Positions 37,325-46,731 are shown, counted from the stretch's first letter. The stretch is DNA of 50,527 nucleotides from an uncultured Lachnospiraceae bacterium (GCA_947175055.1 CAMWLJ010000012.1:1-50527); one strand, 5' to 3'. The notes: generated by a model from the sequence alone, not told the origin. Made by a program: numbers and translations.

Positions 37325-37948
37325 TTAAAAAATTTTTAAAACATACTGTAGTATTTTTGGATTAACATAACTCTCCAAAATACATCCGAGTAAAACGACT
37401 GCAATTATGCCCGCTATCTGTATTCCCTTTTTCAGATAGCTCTGTTTGCCGTAACCACCGTAATACTCCCGGCCCATACCGTGAGCATAAAGCATTCGAT
37501 TGACCCCGACTGCCCAGAGAAACAGCGCCACATACCCAGGAATCAAAATGATCCCCTGAGGAAAGATACCCGCCACCATCAGAAACAAACCGCGTATCCC
37601 GTATCGGATCACCGCTACTGACAAAAGACATCCCGCCGAAAGCCCCATGTAACAGACATAGGCACACACAACCGGCATCCCGATCATGGTCGTGGCCAGA
37701 AGCCCCAACAGGCATACCGTAAACATCCGATGCTTTAACACATAACCGAACAGGCCATTTCCATCCGGTATGCTGTTCTTCAGCCGCACGATCATATCCG
37801 TTCCCAGCAGACTACCCTCACCGATCCACGTGTCATAGCCCAAGTTGACGATCAAAATTCCCAAAAACAATCCGATAGTAAACAAATATACGATATAATA
37901 ACCATTCTTCGCTACTGTCTGCTGCTGCACCGCGCTCCCACTCCCCAC
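37325..37948 (-). CDS. spoIIM: Stage II sporulation protein M
   Basis: A 207-residue membrane protein with five hydrophobic helices. The run YIVYLFTIGLFLGILIVN, the central MFTVCLLGLLATTMIGMP and GIFPQGIILIPGYVA are features of SpoIIM, which with SpoIID and SpoIIP drives engulfment of the forespore. The start is uncertain: GTG at 37948 has no clear ribosome binding site, whereas GTG at 37930 has GGGGAG ten bases ahead. It lies between xerD and an EamA gene, in keeping with the Bacillus order nudF-spoIIM-fur-xerD; fur is missing here. Confidence 0.85.
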   Translation of the reverse strand: MGSGSAVQQQTVAKNGYYIVYLFTIGLFLGILIVNLGYDTWIGEGSLLGTDMIVRLKNSIPDGNGLFGYVLKHRMFTVCLLGLLATTMIGMPVVCAYVCYMGLSAGCLLSVAVIRYGIRGLFLMVAGIFPQGIILIPGYVALFLWAVGVNRMLYAHGMGREYYGGYGKQSYLKKGIQIAGIIAVVLLGCILESYVNPKILQYVLKIF

Positions 37949-38016
37949 TGTTCATGCTTTCACATGCAGTATCCTAACCTGCACATTTTAAATACCGCAT
38001 GTCCTGTCTTCCAATC

Positions 38017-38107
38017 GCTAACGACACTGAAAATCCTACTTTCCATCTTATACCGGCCTAAATGCTTTGGGCCAAGATTCAAAGCAGAAATTTGTCACGT
38101 CGTTTGC
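38017..38107. repeat. Intergenic palindromic repeat, family 2, copy 1
   Basis: Ends are inverted repeats of one another: GCTAACGACACTGAAAAT on the left and ATTTGTCACGTCGTTTGC on the right, with an inner hairpin around GGCC. The element at 49436-49530 has the same ends and a similar centre. It lies between spoIIM and the EamA gene. Confidence 0.75.
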
Positions 38108-38189
38108 TATACCTATGTATATGTGGACCGGTATACTATTCAGAACCGAGAAATTTATGATCGACCATAAAAAGCCCTCTGGCGGAATA

Positions 38190-38603
38190 TCAGAGCACCA
38201 TCACCAAGGTCCCCGCTACGATCAGTGCAGCTCCGATCAACGACTTAGTCGTAAAACTCTCATGTAAGAAAATGAATGCCAGCGCCAGCGTGATCACGAC
38301 ACTCAGCTTATCGATCGGCACCACCTTGGATACCTCACCTGTTTGCAGTGCCCTGTAGTAACAAAGCCAAGACGCCCCTGTCGCCAGACCGGAAAGAATA
38401 AGAAACAGCCAGCTTTTCTTATCGATAGAAGTTATTCCGCTCTGCGCGTTCGTCAAAAAGACCATCCCCCAGGCCATGGCCAGAACCACCACTGTACGGA
38501 TCGCCGTTGCCAGATTGGAATTCACCCCTTCTATACCTACCTTGGCTAAAATAGAAGTTAATGCTGCAAAGACTGCAGACAATAAAGCGAATACAAACCA
38601 CAT
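38190..38603 (-). CDS. Half-size EamA-type transporter
   Basis: A 137-residue protein with five hydrophobic helices making up a single EamA domain (LLSAVFAALTSILAKVG at the start, YYRALQTGEVSKVVPIDKLSV in the middle, the LIGAALIVAGTLVM ending). Standard drug/metabolite exporters carry two such domains in about 300 residues, so this one should work as a dimer. AAGGA lies just ahead of the ATG, which is six bases behind the nudF stop, so the two are probably translationally coupled. Substrate unknown. Confidence 0.88.
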   Translation of the reverse strand: MWFVFALLSAVFAALTSILAKVGIEGVNSNLATAIRTVVVLAMAWGMVFLTNAQSGITSIDKKSWLFLILSGLATGASWLCYYRALQTGEVSKVVPIDKLSVVITLALAFIFLHESFTTKSLIGAALIVAGTLVMVL

Positions 38604-38609
38604 AGTCCT

Positions 38610-39149
38610 TTATTTCCTTCTGTATTTGTTATAGTAGGCCAACAATGCGGAGATTGTCTTGCCGTCTTGAATCTTACAGTCGTAGATCTGCCGGATCAGC
38701 TCTTCAATATCATGACTCTCCACATTCAGGAACTCATCATCATCCAGATGCTGATGCCCTTTCTTTAAATCCGTAGCCAAATAGACATCAATCTTCTCAT
38801 TACAGAAAGCTACCGTCGTATACAACGAGATCAACAACTCCATCTTGCCCGCCGTATAGCCAGTCTCCTCCTCCAGTTCTCTGGCTGCCGCAATCTCCGT
38901 AGGTTCATCTGCGCCGTTCAAGCCGCCTGCCGGAATCTCCAGCGTCTCTCTCTCCAGAGCGTTTCTGTACTGCCTTACCATCAACAGTCTGCCATCATCC
39001 TTCACGGCCACCACAGCCGCCGCCCCTTTATGCTTAATGAAATCCCACTTTGCGGTCGTACCGTTGGGTATTTTCATAGTATCCTGATAATAGTCTATGA
39101 TAACCCCCTTGTGTATCAATTCTCTGTCAATCCGTTCATAATTATCCAT
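38610..39149 (-). CDS. nudF: NUDIX hydrolase, ADP-ribose pyrophosphatase
   Basis: A 179-residue NUDIX enzyme. The NUDIX box GLNGADEP...RELEEETGY matches GX5EX7REUXEEXGU exactly, and the upstream VRQYRNALERETLEIPAGG is that of ADP-ribose pyrophosphatases, which split ADP-ribose into AMP and ribose 5-phosphate. The start is set at the ATG at 39149 (MDNYERIDRELI) with AAGGTGAG ahead; a longer frame from 39194 is possible. It opens the set nudF-eamA-spoIIM-xerD. Confidence 0.92.
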   Translation of the reverse strand: MDNYERIDRELIHKGVIIDYYQDTMKIPNGTTAKWDFIKHKGAAAVVAVKDDGRLLMVRQYRNALERETLEIPAGGLNGADEPTEIAAARELEEETGYTAGKMELLISLYTTVAFCNEKIDVYLATDLKKGHQHLDDDEFLNVESHDIEELIRQIYDCKIQDGKTISALLAYYNKYRRK

Positions 39150-39420
39150 ACTCACCTTAACCTCCGCCAATCTGTTGATTTGTAGTACTCCCATGCCTGC
39201 ACCTCACGTCGGCTCCATATAACAAATAGTGTGTATCCGGCTATATCACGTAGAATGTTCCTGCGGATACAAAATAGATCTTCGACAGCTCGACAATGGA
39301 TACATCCGGAAAATCCGGTTTGGTTTCCAAGAATGCAGGTTATACCTCTATGCTGTATTGTAACACAAATTTGTTACAAAAATCAAAAACTATCTACGCC
39401 ACGGTACGATAGAAGGTGCC

Positions 39421-39460
39421 AAAAGGTGGCACGATCCCTGATGATCGGGATCGTACCACC
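39421..39460 (-). terminator. Rho-independent terminator of the aminotransferase gene
   Basis: On the minus strand a 14-bp stem (GGTGGTACGATCCC with GGGATCGTGCCACC, one G-U pair) with an 8-base loop is followed by TTTT, about 25 bases behind the stop codon. Confidence 0.8.
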
Positions 39461-39486
39461 TCCTCGCAAAAAAATTTATTCAAGCT

Positions 39487-40776
39487 TTACTCTGCCAACA
39501 ATTTCTCCACACTTACAAGTTTCACGCAGAGTACAAATAGCTCAGCAGCCGCTGTCAGTTCCTGCGCATTAGGGAAAGTAGGCGCAATACGGATATTACT
39601 GTCTTTCGGATCTTTGCCGTAAGGGAAAGTTGCGCCGGCACCTGTCATCACAACACCTGCCTCCTTACACTTCGCCACGATCGCCTTCGCACAGCCCTCC
39701 ATCGCCTCAAAGGAAATAAAATAGCCACCGCGCGGTCTGGTCCATTCCCCGATTCCCAGGTCGCCAAGTTCCCTATCCAATATATCCAGCACCGCCTCAA
39801 ACTTTGGTCGCAGGATCGCTGCATGTTTATTCATATGTGCTTTTAATCCTTCTGCATTCTTAAAATATCTCACATGACGAAGCTGATTGATCTTGTCATA
39901 ACCGATAGTCATGATCGACATAAACTTCTTCGTCTCCTCCACATTCGCCTTGGAAGACGCAAAAGCCGCAATACCGGCACCGGAAAAGGTAACCTTAGAT
40001 AAGGAACTGAATTCATAGACCATATCCGGATTTCCTGCTTTCTCACACTCACTTAAAATCTCCAGAAGCTCATCCTTATCCTCATCATACAGATTATGGA
40101 TCGAATACGCATTGTCCCAGTAAATACGGAAGTCCGCTGCCGCCGGTCTAAGCGCCGCAAATCTTCTCACTGTCTCATCTGAATACGTGTATCCTTGCGG
40201 ATTGGAATATTTCGGCACACACCAGATTCCTTTTACTGCAGGATCCTCAGACACATACTTCTCCACCAGATCCATATCTGGTCCCTCCGGAGTCATAGGA
40301 ATCGTGATCATTTCAATACCAAAAAGCTCTGTGATCGCAAAATGTCTGTCATAGCCCGGTGCCGGACACAAGAACTTCACGCTGTCAAGCTTACACCAGG
40401 GTGTACTCCCCATCACGCCATGCGTAACACAGCGTGAGATTGTATCATACATAATGGAAAGACTGGAATTACCATACACGATCACATTCTCTGCCGGTAT
40501 GCCGCCCATCATATCACTCATCAGATGCCGTGCCTCCGAGATGCCGGTCATCAGGCCATAATTTCTCGTATCAACGCCTTCCTCATTCCTCATATCCGTT
40601 TTAGAATCAAGGACATCCATGATATCCATCGTCATATCCAGCTGCTCCAGACCCGGTTTCCCTCTGGACATATCTAATTTCAATCCTTTGCCTTTCGCAT
40701 CCGCAAACTGCTTATCCAATTCTTCTTTTAACGAAAGAAGCTCTTCCCTGCTCATCTCTTTGTATGCCTTCATCAT
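39487..40776 (-). CDS. PLP-dependent aminotransferase (aspartate-type, Aminotran_MocR group)
   Basis: A 429-residue fold-type I aminotransferase. The start LKEELDKQFADAKGKGLKLDMSRGKPG is characteristic of the group that includes AspC-like enzymes of PF12897. The PLP-binding lysine is in SSLSKVTFSG, the PLP-contacting aspartate/tyrosine region is YWDNAYSIHNL, and the substrate arginine lies in SNIRIAPTFP near the C-terminus. It probably converts aspartate and 2-oxoglutarate to oxaloacetate and glutamate, though related enzymes act on other amino acids. The start at 40776 has AAGGA eight bases ahead; the frame reaching to 40905 is unsupported. Confidence 0.88.
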   Translation of the reverse strand: MMKAYKEMSREELLSLKEELDKQFADAKGKGLKLDMSRGKPGLEQLDMTMDIMDVLDSKTDMRNEEGVDTRNYGLMTGISEARHLMSDMMGGIPAENVIVYGNSSLSIMYDTISRCVTHGVMGSTPWCKLDSVKFLCPAPGYDRHFAITELFGIEMITIPMTPEGPDMDLVEKYVSEDPAVKGIWCVPKYSNPQGYTYSDETVRRFAALRPAAADFRIYWDNAYSIHNLYDEDKDELLEILSECEKAGNPDMVYEFSSLSKVTFSGAGIAAFASSKANVEETKKFMSIMTIGYDKINQLRHVRYFKNAEGLKAHMNKHAAILRPKFEAVLDILDRELGDLGIGEWTRPRGGYFISFEAMEGCAKAIVAKCKEAGVVMTGAGATFPYGKDPKDSNIRIAPTFPNAQELTAAAELFVLCVKLVSVEKLLAE

Positions 40777-41072
40777 CAATCTATTCCTTTCTCTCAGCTT
40801 GTGAATCTGTAACCGCAAAGCGTAAATTCTCGTGTAAAAATGTATCCACGCTATATTTACCGTGATATCCTTGTATTCATTTTCTATCTGGATAATTGTA
40901 TACAATCATACACCGCTAAATATTCTACTATAATTTTTGCAATTTCACAAGTATGTAGATAAGACAATTTTTTCCTCAAATTCTTTCTTTTTCTGTTCAT
41001 AGTGTACAGAGAATATCACAATTCAAGGGGCTTGGACACTTTGCAGTGCCAGATTCATATTGCGCAGCAAAT

Positions 41073-41102
41073 AAAAAAACCCCGTAGATTTCTCTACAGG
41101 GC
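41073..41102 (-). terminator. Rho-independent terminator of rny
   Basis: On the minus strand GCCCTGTAGA, loop GAAA and TCTACGGGG form a nine-to-ten-pair stem followed by a run of seven T residues, directly behind the stop codon. Confidence 0.9.
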
Positions 41103-41109
41103 TTTATCA

Positions 41110-42657
41110 CTATTTAGCGTAGTCAATGACACGGCTCTCGCGGATCACATTAATCTTGATCTGTCCAGGATATTCTAACTCAGACTCAATCTGCTTAGAA
41201 ATATCCCTCGCGAGTAATACCATATCAGAATCATTAATCTGTTCTGGAACTACCATAACACGAATCTCTCTACCTGCCTGAATAGCAAAAGATTTATCAA
41301 CACCTTTGAAATTGTTTGTAATGTCTTCTAATTGTTTTAGTCTTGTTGTATATGTTTCTAATGTCTCTCTTCTCGCACCCGGTCTTGCCGCGGAAATAGT
41401 ATCAGCAGCCTGTACAAGACACGCAATCAAAGTCTGCGCCTCCACATCTCCATGATGAGACTCTACCGCATTGATCACCGTCGGGGATTCTTTGTACTTC
41501 CTGCAGAGTTCTACACCCAATTGGATATGGGAACCCTCCATCTCATGATCCACCGCCTTACCAATGTCATGCAGAAGGCCTGCACGTTTCGCCATTCTGA
41601 CATCCAATCCCATCTCTGCCGCCAGCAGACCAGAAAGCTGTGCAACCTCGATCGAATGCTTCAATGCGTTCTGACCGTAACTGGTCCTAAATTTCATCTT
41701 ACCAAGTAATCTCACAAGTTCAGGATGGATACCATGCACGCCAACTTCCAGTGTTGCCGCTTCACCTTCCTCCTTGATCATTACTTCTACTTCCTTCTGC
41801 GCCTTCTCGACCATCTCCTCGATTCTGGCCGGATGAATACGTCCATCCACGATCAACTTCTCGAGCGCAATTCTCGCCACTTCTCTACGGATCGGATCAA
41901 AGCCGGATAAGATGACTGCTTCCGGTGTATCATCAATGATCAGATCTACACCTGTCATGGTCTCAAGAGTTCTGATATTACGTCCCTCTCTACCGATGAT
42001 TCTACCCTTCATCTCATCATTCGGAAGCTGCACAACAGAAATCGTGGTCTCAGATACATGGTCAGCCGCACATTTCTGAATAGCTGTGACAACGTACTCT
42101 TTCGCTTTCTTATCTGCCTCTTCCTTCGCCCTGCTCTCCATCTCCTTGATCATGACAGCAGTTTCGTGTTTCACTTCATCTTCAACAATTTTCAACAAAT
42201 AATCTTTTGCCTGTTCGGAGGTTAACCCAGAGATTCGTTCCAGTTCCTGTAATCTTTGTTCGTTCAGCTTAGAGATCTCTTCACGCTGTTTGGCCAGAGT
42301 TTCTTCTCTGTGCGCCAGGCTTGCTTCTTTCTTCTCAATAGCATCCGCCTTCTTATCGATGTTCTCTTCCTTCTGCTGTACACGACGCTCATATCTCTGC
42401 GCTTCCGCCCGACGTTCCTTGATCTCCTTGTCCAGTTCATTCTTGGTACGAATGGACTCTTCCTTGACTTCGAGCAGGGATTCGCGCTTCTTCGTCTCAG
42501 CTGTCTTGAGAGCTTCATCAATAATCTCCCTGGCTTTCTCGTCCGCATTACCAATCTTGGCTTCCACAACCTTCTTACGATAATTAATGGCTGCCAGAGC
42601 GGATACCGGAACAGCGATCACCAGCGTGATGAGTACTGCTATCACAACATCCCACAT
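41110..42657 (-). CDS. rny: Ribonuclease Y
   Basis: A 515-residue membrane-anchored endoribonuclease that starts mRNA decay in Firmicutes. It has an N-terminal membrane helix (residues 4-25), a long coiled coil (about 30-190, [16 protein letters not shown]), a KH RNA-binding domain with [15 protein letters not shown], and an HD domain with [12 protein letters not shown] holding the catalytic His-Asp pair. AAGGAGG precedes the ATG. It is a single gene with its own terminator. In many Firmicutes rny lies next to recA, and here only about 420 bases of repeat-containing DNA separate it from recX-recA. Confidence 0.96.
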   Translation of the reverse strand: MWDVVIAVLITLVIAVPVSALAAINYRKKVVEAKIGNADEKAREIIDEALKTAETKKRESLLEVKEESIRTKNELDKEIKERRAEAQRYERRVQQKEENIDKKADAIEKKEASLAHREETLAKQREEISKLNEQRLQELERISGLTSEQAKDYLLKIVEDEVKHETAVMIKEMESRAKEEADKKAKEYVVTAIQKCAADHVSETTISVVQLPNDEMKGRIIGREGRNIRTLETMTGVDLIIDDTPEAVILSGFDPIRREVARIALEKLIVDGRIHPARIEEMVEKAQKEVEVMIKEEGEAATLEVGVHGIHPELVRLLGKMKFRTSYGQNALKHSIEVAQLSGLLAAEMGLDVRMAKRAGLLHDIGKAVDHEMEGSHIQLGVELCRKYKESPTVINAVESHHGDVEAQTLIACLVQAADTISAARPGARRETLETYTTRLKQLEDITNNFKGVDKSFAIQAGREIRVMVVPEQINDSDMVLLARDISKQIESELEYPGQIKINVIRESRVIDYAK

Positions 42658-42830
42658 TACAGGAGCACCTCCTTATTTAGTTTTCATTGTACATAATCTA
42701 TTGTAGAATGTCTCATCTGCACAAAAACTGATGGTAAACAACATTCTATAATGAGCAAAATTACAACACTTAAATTCTATACTGTATTTGATGTTATGTC
42801 AAGCAGTCTTTTATAATACTATTGCCGTTT

Positions 42831-42975
42831 CGTAACTATTCAGCCTTCGGCTTCATAGTTACTGAATCCGGCCTATTCCAGATTTTCCTTCGGCAAAGAG
42901 GCCGGATTCTTCTCCACCTTTATGCGTTCTCACAGCCTTTGCAGTAAATGCAAAGACCTGGGCTGAACTGTTACG
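42831..42975. repeat. Intergenic palindromic repeat, family 1, full copy
   Basis: A 145-base element with near-inverted ends CGTAACTATTCAG and CTGAACTGTTACG. Inside are three hairpins: GTAACTAT/ATAGTTAC (42832-42862), a perfect 11-bp stem GAATCCGGCCT/AGGCCGGATTC (42864-42909), and CTTTGCA/TGCAAAG (42937-42955). It carries no gene and lies between recX and rny. Part of it recurs at 36071-36135 and a diverged relative at 45228-45303. Confidence 0.85.
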
Positions 42976-43076
42976 CCGTTTCCCTTCCATTCACGATCAA
43001 GGTCAGTGCTCCAGTACAACGAAAATTAGCATGTTCTTACAAAAAAATGGCTGCTACGCATTCACACAGATGGAGA

Positions 43077-43685
43077 TCATCGCGAAAGTTCCCGCGCGAT
43101 CGCATCGGCATGAAAGCCCCGGCGATAAAGAAAACCGTACATTCTCTGCTGCTCCTGTCTGGTGGCTTTCTCCGCACAATATTGCTTCTTGCTTAATAGT
43201 TCACGAATCATAGCCGCTTCATCCTGCTCAACGCCGAGTTCATCCAGTTCCTCGAATGCCTGTCGGATCAGATCACGGCCGATTCCCTTCCGCATCAGAT
43301 CCATCTCCATCCTCCCCCGGCTTCTGCTGTCTATATGATATTCTATAAAATCTTTCGCATAACGAAGATCATCGAGATACCCATAGGATTCCACATAGGC
43401 TATGGCCGCTTCGATGCACTCCTGCGGATACTCTCCCTGGAGCAGCTTGTCCTCCAGCTGTTTCCTTGTATAATCTCTGGACTGAAGTAGATTCATACAG
43501 CGAAGCTTCGCGCGCTTTGGCAGCACCTCTTCCGTAATCTCCCGATAATGATCCGGAGAAAATTCCTGTCCCTCTTTCAGGTGAAACTTACGCAGCTCGC
43601 CCTTGTATAATACAAAGGCGAACTGTCCGTCAATGTAGATCCGGCAGCGTGACTTTGATGCCTCAGATATTTGTGTTATGATCAC
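43077..43685 (-). CDS. recX: Regulatory protein RecX
   Basis: A 202-residue helical protein. The family repeats are visible: RCMNLLQSRDYTRKQLEDKLLQ, VESYGYLDDLRYAKDFIE and the RSRGRMEMDLMRKGI segment. RecX binds RecA filaments and limits their activity. It lies 54 bases behind recA on the same strand and should share its SOS-controlled transcript. Confidence 0.93.
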   Translation of the reverse strand: MIITQISEASKSRCRIYIDGQFAFVLYKGELRKFHLKEGQEFSPDHYREITEEVLPKRAKLRCMNLLQSRDYTRKQLEDKLLQGEYPQECIEAAIAYVESYGYLDDLRYAKDFIEYHIDSRSRGRMEMDLMRKGIGRDLIRQAFEELDELGVEQDEAAMIRELLSKKQYCAEKATRQEQQRMYGFLYRRGFHADAIARELSR

Positions 43686-43739
43686 GATTCTCTCTCCCTG
43701 TCAATATTAATAGACTCCGGGAACTGCTTTCTGCCCGAA

Positions 43740-44819
43740 CTATTTAGCTGCTTTCGTCTTCTCCTTCTCCGCTTTCTTGTCTGCCTCAGGCGCTGTCTCT
43801 GCTCCTGTTCCATCGTCCTGCCCTGTCTCCAGATTGAACAGTTCTCTCACTTTACGCTCTATCTCCGAACATACCACCGGATTGTCACGCAGATACTGCT
43901 TCGCATTCTCTCTTCCCTGTCCGATCTTATTGCCGTCATAAGCGTACCATGCACCACTCTTATTGACAATGTTGTTCTCCGCCGCCAGATCCAGTATATC
44001 TCCCACCATGGAGATGCCTTCTCCAAACATGATGTCAAACTCCGCTTCCTTGAACGGCGGTGCGATCTTATTCTTGACGACCTTCACCCGCGTTCTGTTA
44101 CCGATCACTTCTCCGCCCTGCTTCAGTGACTCGATCCTTCTGACATCCAAACGAACGGAAGAATAAAATTTGAGTGCGCGTCCGCCGGTGGTAGTCTCCG
44201 GATTGCCAAACATCACCCCCACCTTCTCACGCAGCTGATTGATAAAGATCACCGTACAGTTGGATTTACTGATGACCGCCGTCAGCTTCCGCAGCGCCTG
44301 TGACATCAGGCGCGCCTGCAGCCCCACATGGCTGTCTCCCATATCACCATCTATCTCCGCCTTCGGAACAAGCGCAGCAACAGAGTCCACTACAATAATA
44401 TCTATCGCGCCGGAACGCACCATCGTCTCCGTGATCTCCAGAGCCTGTTCTCCGCAGTCCGGCTGGGATATATAAAGATTGTCGATATCCACTCCAATAT
44501 TCTTCGCATAGACCGGGTCAAGCGCGTGCTCAGCATCGATAAACCCTGCAATACCGCCCCGCTTCTGTACTTCAGCGATCATATGTAGCGTAACGGTAGT
44601 CTTACCACTGGATTCCGGTCCATAAATCTCAACAATCCTGCCTTTGGGGATTCCCCCTAGCCCCAAAGCCAGATCCAGGCTTAAAGAACCTGTAGGAATC
44701 GTCTCCACATTCATCTGTACGGAAGGATCGCCCAGCTTCATCACGGCCCCCTTGCCGAACTGCTTCTCTATCTGTACCAAAGCCGCATCCAATGCTTTCA
44801 ATCTGTCTTCTCTTTCCAT
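43740..44819 (-). CDS. recA: Recombinase RecA
   Basis: A 359-residue RecA of normal length. The Walker A GPESSGKT is at residues 67-74, the Walker B region is [10 protein letters not shown], and [41 protein letters not shown] and the filament-interface lysines are intact. The C-terminal tail is rich in K, E and A. It binds single-stranded DNA for recombination and triggers the SOS response. The ATG at 44819 has AAGGAG eight bases ahead, so the nine extra codons up to 44846 are not used. SOS boxes lie in and behind its promoter. Confidence 0.98.
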   Translation of the reverse strand: MEREDRLKALDAALVQIEKQFGKGAVMKLGDPSVQMNVETIPTGSLSLDLALGLGGIPKGRIVEIYGPESSGKTTVTLHMIAEVQKRGGIAGFIDAEHALDPVYAKNIGVDIDNLYISQPDCGEQALEITETMVRSGAIDIIVVDSVAALVPKAEIDGDMGDSHVGLQARLMSQALRKLTAVISKSNCTVIFINQLREKVGVMFGNPETTTGGRALKFYSSVRLDVRRIESLKQGGEVIGNRTRVKVVKNKIAPPFKEAEFDIMFGEGISMVGDILDLAAENNIVNKSGAWYAYDGNKIGQGRENAKQYLRDNPVVCSEIERKVRELFNLETGQDDGTGAETAPEADKKAEKEKTKAAK

Positions 44820-44840
44820 ATTCTGTGCTCCTTTTCTGTA

Positions 44841-44852
44841 GAACATCTGTTC
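44841..44852. promoter_or_regulatory. Second SOS (LexA) box of recA
   Basis: GAACATCTGTTC has the GAAC-N4-GTTC core of the Bacillus-type LexA site. It lies 22 bases ahead of the recA start codon, downstream of the promoter. Confidence 0.65.
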
Positions 44853-44867
44853 TTATTTCCTCTTAGT

Positions 44868-44896
44868 AGAATAAAACAAATGTTCGATTTTGTCAA
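44868..44896 (-). promoter_or_regulatory. recA promoter with LexA box in the spacer
   Basis: Minus-strand TTGACA (44891-44896) and TATTCT (44868-44873) are 17 bases apart. The spacer contains CGAACATTTGTTT, an SOS box of the CGAAC-N4-GTTCG type with one arm imperfect. LexA bound here would block RNA polymerase directly. Confidence 0.85.
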
Positions 44897-45127
44897 TATG
44901 ATTTTCGTTCTATTGTAGATTCCAAGCAATATCCCTGGAAAATCTGCATGCGGGCATGCAATAAGGTTCTCTCAAGCCGCCCTGCATAACAACACTTTAT
45001 CATTTTATAAGTCCTATAAATGACACTTCAACCCTCCTTCCTCAATAAATTTGAAATAATGGAAATCATGGCGAAATGCCTGATGTGCATGACAGAAATC
45101 CATTTCTTCAGATGGATATAGTTTAAC
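44897..45127. other. Intergenic stretch without recognisable gene
   Basis: Between the recA promoter and the structured region that begins at 45128 I see only small palindromes (TGCATG/CATGCA around 44945-44960, ATCCAT/ATGGAT around 45098-45117) and no frame with a ribosome binding site. Confidence 0.5.
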
Positions 45128-45303
45128 AAAAAAAATAGAAATGCGCAATGACTCTTACGCACATTCCAAGTCGCCTTCGGCGAGGGGCGATTTTTGCGGA
45201 GCAAAATTCTTAAATATCGCCCCGAATCGTTACTATGAGCGGCTCCCGGGCCGTAAATAGTAATGCAACGCTACCTTACCGACGTTGATGACTGAACTGT
45301 TAC
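45128..45303 (-). ncRNA. Candidate structured minus-strand RNA with terminator
   Basis: Read on the minus strand from 45303 downward, four stem-loops follow one another: CATTACTAT/ATAGTAACG (45228-45265), ATCGCCCC/GGGGCGAT (45184-45223) with an inner TTTTGC/GCAAAA, TCGCC/GGCGA (45171-45183), and a final TGCGTAA/TTGCGCA stem (45142-45161). The last is followed by TTTCTA and eight T residues, a good intrinsic terminator, yet no minus-strand gene ends here. No known RNA family is recognised and no convincing promoter is seen, so this is a candidate only. Confidence 0.35.
45228..45303. repeat. Intergenic palindromic repeat, family 1, diverged copy
   Basis: Begins CGTTACTAT and ends CTGAACTGTTAC, like the ends of the element at 42831-42975, with a terminal hairpin CGTTACTAT/ATAGTAATG at the left. 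The middle differs. It overlaps the candidate RNA. Confidence 0.55.
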
Positions 45304-45437
45304 TATCATTTTCTTCCTGTCTGCTGTATAATGATACTAGATATAAATTTCTGTCTGAAATAACAAGATCGAAGCTGCACAACATGTCCAAGCACTCACT
45401 GCAGCCTACGACCAATCACACTTGAGGGGGATGTCTT

Positions 45438-46706
45438 ATGAAACTGAATTACAAAAGAACTGTACTCATCGGTATGGCCTTTCTGTCCATCTGTTCTTTC
45501 TGGCAGATGTACGACAATATCATACCGCTCATTCTCAAAAATACTTTCCATCTTGGAGAGACCGTCACCGGTGCGATCATGGCCGCCGACAATATTCTTG
45601 CCCTGTTTCTGCTTCCGCTGTTCGGATCCTTATCCGACCGCATCGACACACCGTTCGGTAAAAGAATGCCCTTTATCCTGACAGGAACCGGTTGCGCTTT
45701 TGTCTTCCTCCTGCTCTTACCCATAGCGGACAGAAACGGCAATCTGCCTCTCTTCATCACCGCCCTGTTCTTTGTGCTGATCTCCATGGGGCTCTATCGT
45801 TCTCCCGCCGTTGCATTGATGCCGGATCTGACACCCAAACCGCTCCGCAGTAAAGGTAATGCCGTTATCAATCTTATGGGTGCCGTAGGCGGTGTCTATG
45901 CACTGGTCATGATAAGTCTGTTGGTCGGCAGCGGCGCAACACCGGATTATTTTCCTCTTTTCCTCTCCATCGGCCTGTTGATGCTGTTCTCCATTGCGAT
46001 CCTCTATTTTACCGTGCCGGAGAAAAAGCTGCGTGCGCAGATGGACATGCAGGATGAATCCGATAAAGCGGCGCCCGCATCCACCGCAAACCTTCCGCGC
46101 GAAGTCAAACGCAGCCTATTCTTTATCCTATTATCAGTGGCTCTTTGGTATATTGCCTATAATGCAGTCACCACTGCATTCTCACGTTACGCGACACACG
46201 TATGGGGCCTGGAAAACGGCGGTTATGCAAACTGTCTAATGGTGGCCACCGTGGCAGCCATCATCAGCTATATCCCTATCGGCGCTTTGTCCAGCAAGAT
46301 TGGTAGAAAGCGTACGATCCTGATCGGCGTAGCACTCCTGACCTTCTGCTATCTGTGCGCATCTTTCTATACTACTTACCATAGCACGATGAACCTGTTC
46401 TTCGGTATCATCGGGTTTGCCTGGGCAGCGATCAATGTCAATTCGTTTCCCATGGTCGTAGAGATCAGCGCCAGCGGCGACGTCGGTAAATACACCGGAT
46501 ACTATTATACGTTCTCGATGGCAGCACAGGTTATCACACCGATTCTGTCCGGCTTCCTTCTGGAACATGTATCCTACAGGACTCTGTTCCCCTATGCCGT
46601 AATATTCAGCATTCTGGCCTTCTGCACCATGCTGATGGTGAAGCACGGAGATTCAAAACCTCAGCAAAAAACCAGCATACTGGAAAATTTTGACGTAGAC
46701 GACTGA
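45438..46706 (+). CDS. MFS transporter
   Basis: A 422-residue membrane protein with twelve helices in two halves. The loop between helices 2 and 3 reads GSLSDRIDTPFGKRMPF, and the equivalent in the second half is GALSSKIGRKRTIL, both major-facilitator signatures. The TPFGKR form is common in sugar/cation symporter-like members (SLC45/GPH-like), so sugar uptake is possible but unproven. GAGGGGG lies ahead of the ATG. It is a single plus-strand gene that converges on the aldo-keto reductase gene. Confidence 0.88.
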   Translation: MKLNYKRTVLIGMAFLSICSFWQMYDNIIPLILKNTFHLGETVTGAIMAADNILALFLLPLFGSLSDRIDTPFGKRMPFILTGTGCAFVFLLLLPIADRNGNLPLFITALFFVLISMGLYRSPAVALMPDLTPKPLRSKGNAVINLMGAVGGVYALVMISLLVGSGATPDYFPLFLSIGLLMLFSIAILYFTVPEKKLRAQMDMQDESDKAAPASTANLPREVKRSLFFILLSVALWYIAYNAVTTAFSRYATHVWGLENGGYANCLMVATVAAIISYIPIGALSSKIGRKRTILIGVALLTFCYLCASFYTTYHSTMNLFFGIIGFAWAAINVNSFPMVVEISASGDVGKYTGYYYTFSMAAQVITPILSGFLLEHVSYRTLFPYAVIFSILAFCTMLMVKHGDSKPQQKTSILENFDVDD

Positions 46707-46731
46707 TCACCATATGAAAGCCGACCGTATC

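Noticed and set aside
39421-39476. T-box-like sequence (GGTGGTAC...GCCACC with T-run) on the minus strand
   Set aside because: It directly follows the aminotransferase stop codon, no specifier stem or leader can lie upstream because that is coding sequence, and the distance to nudF is large. An ordinary terminator explains it.
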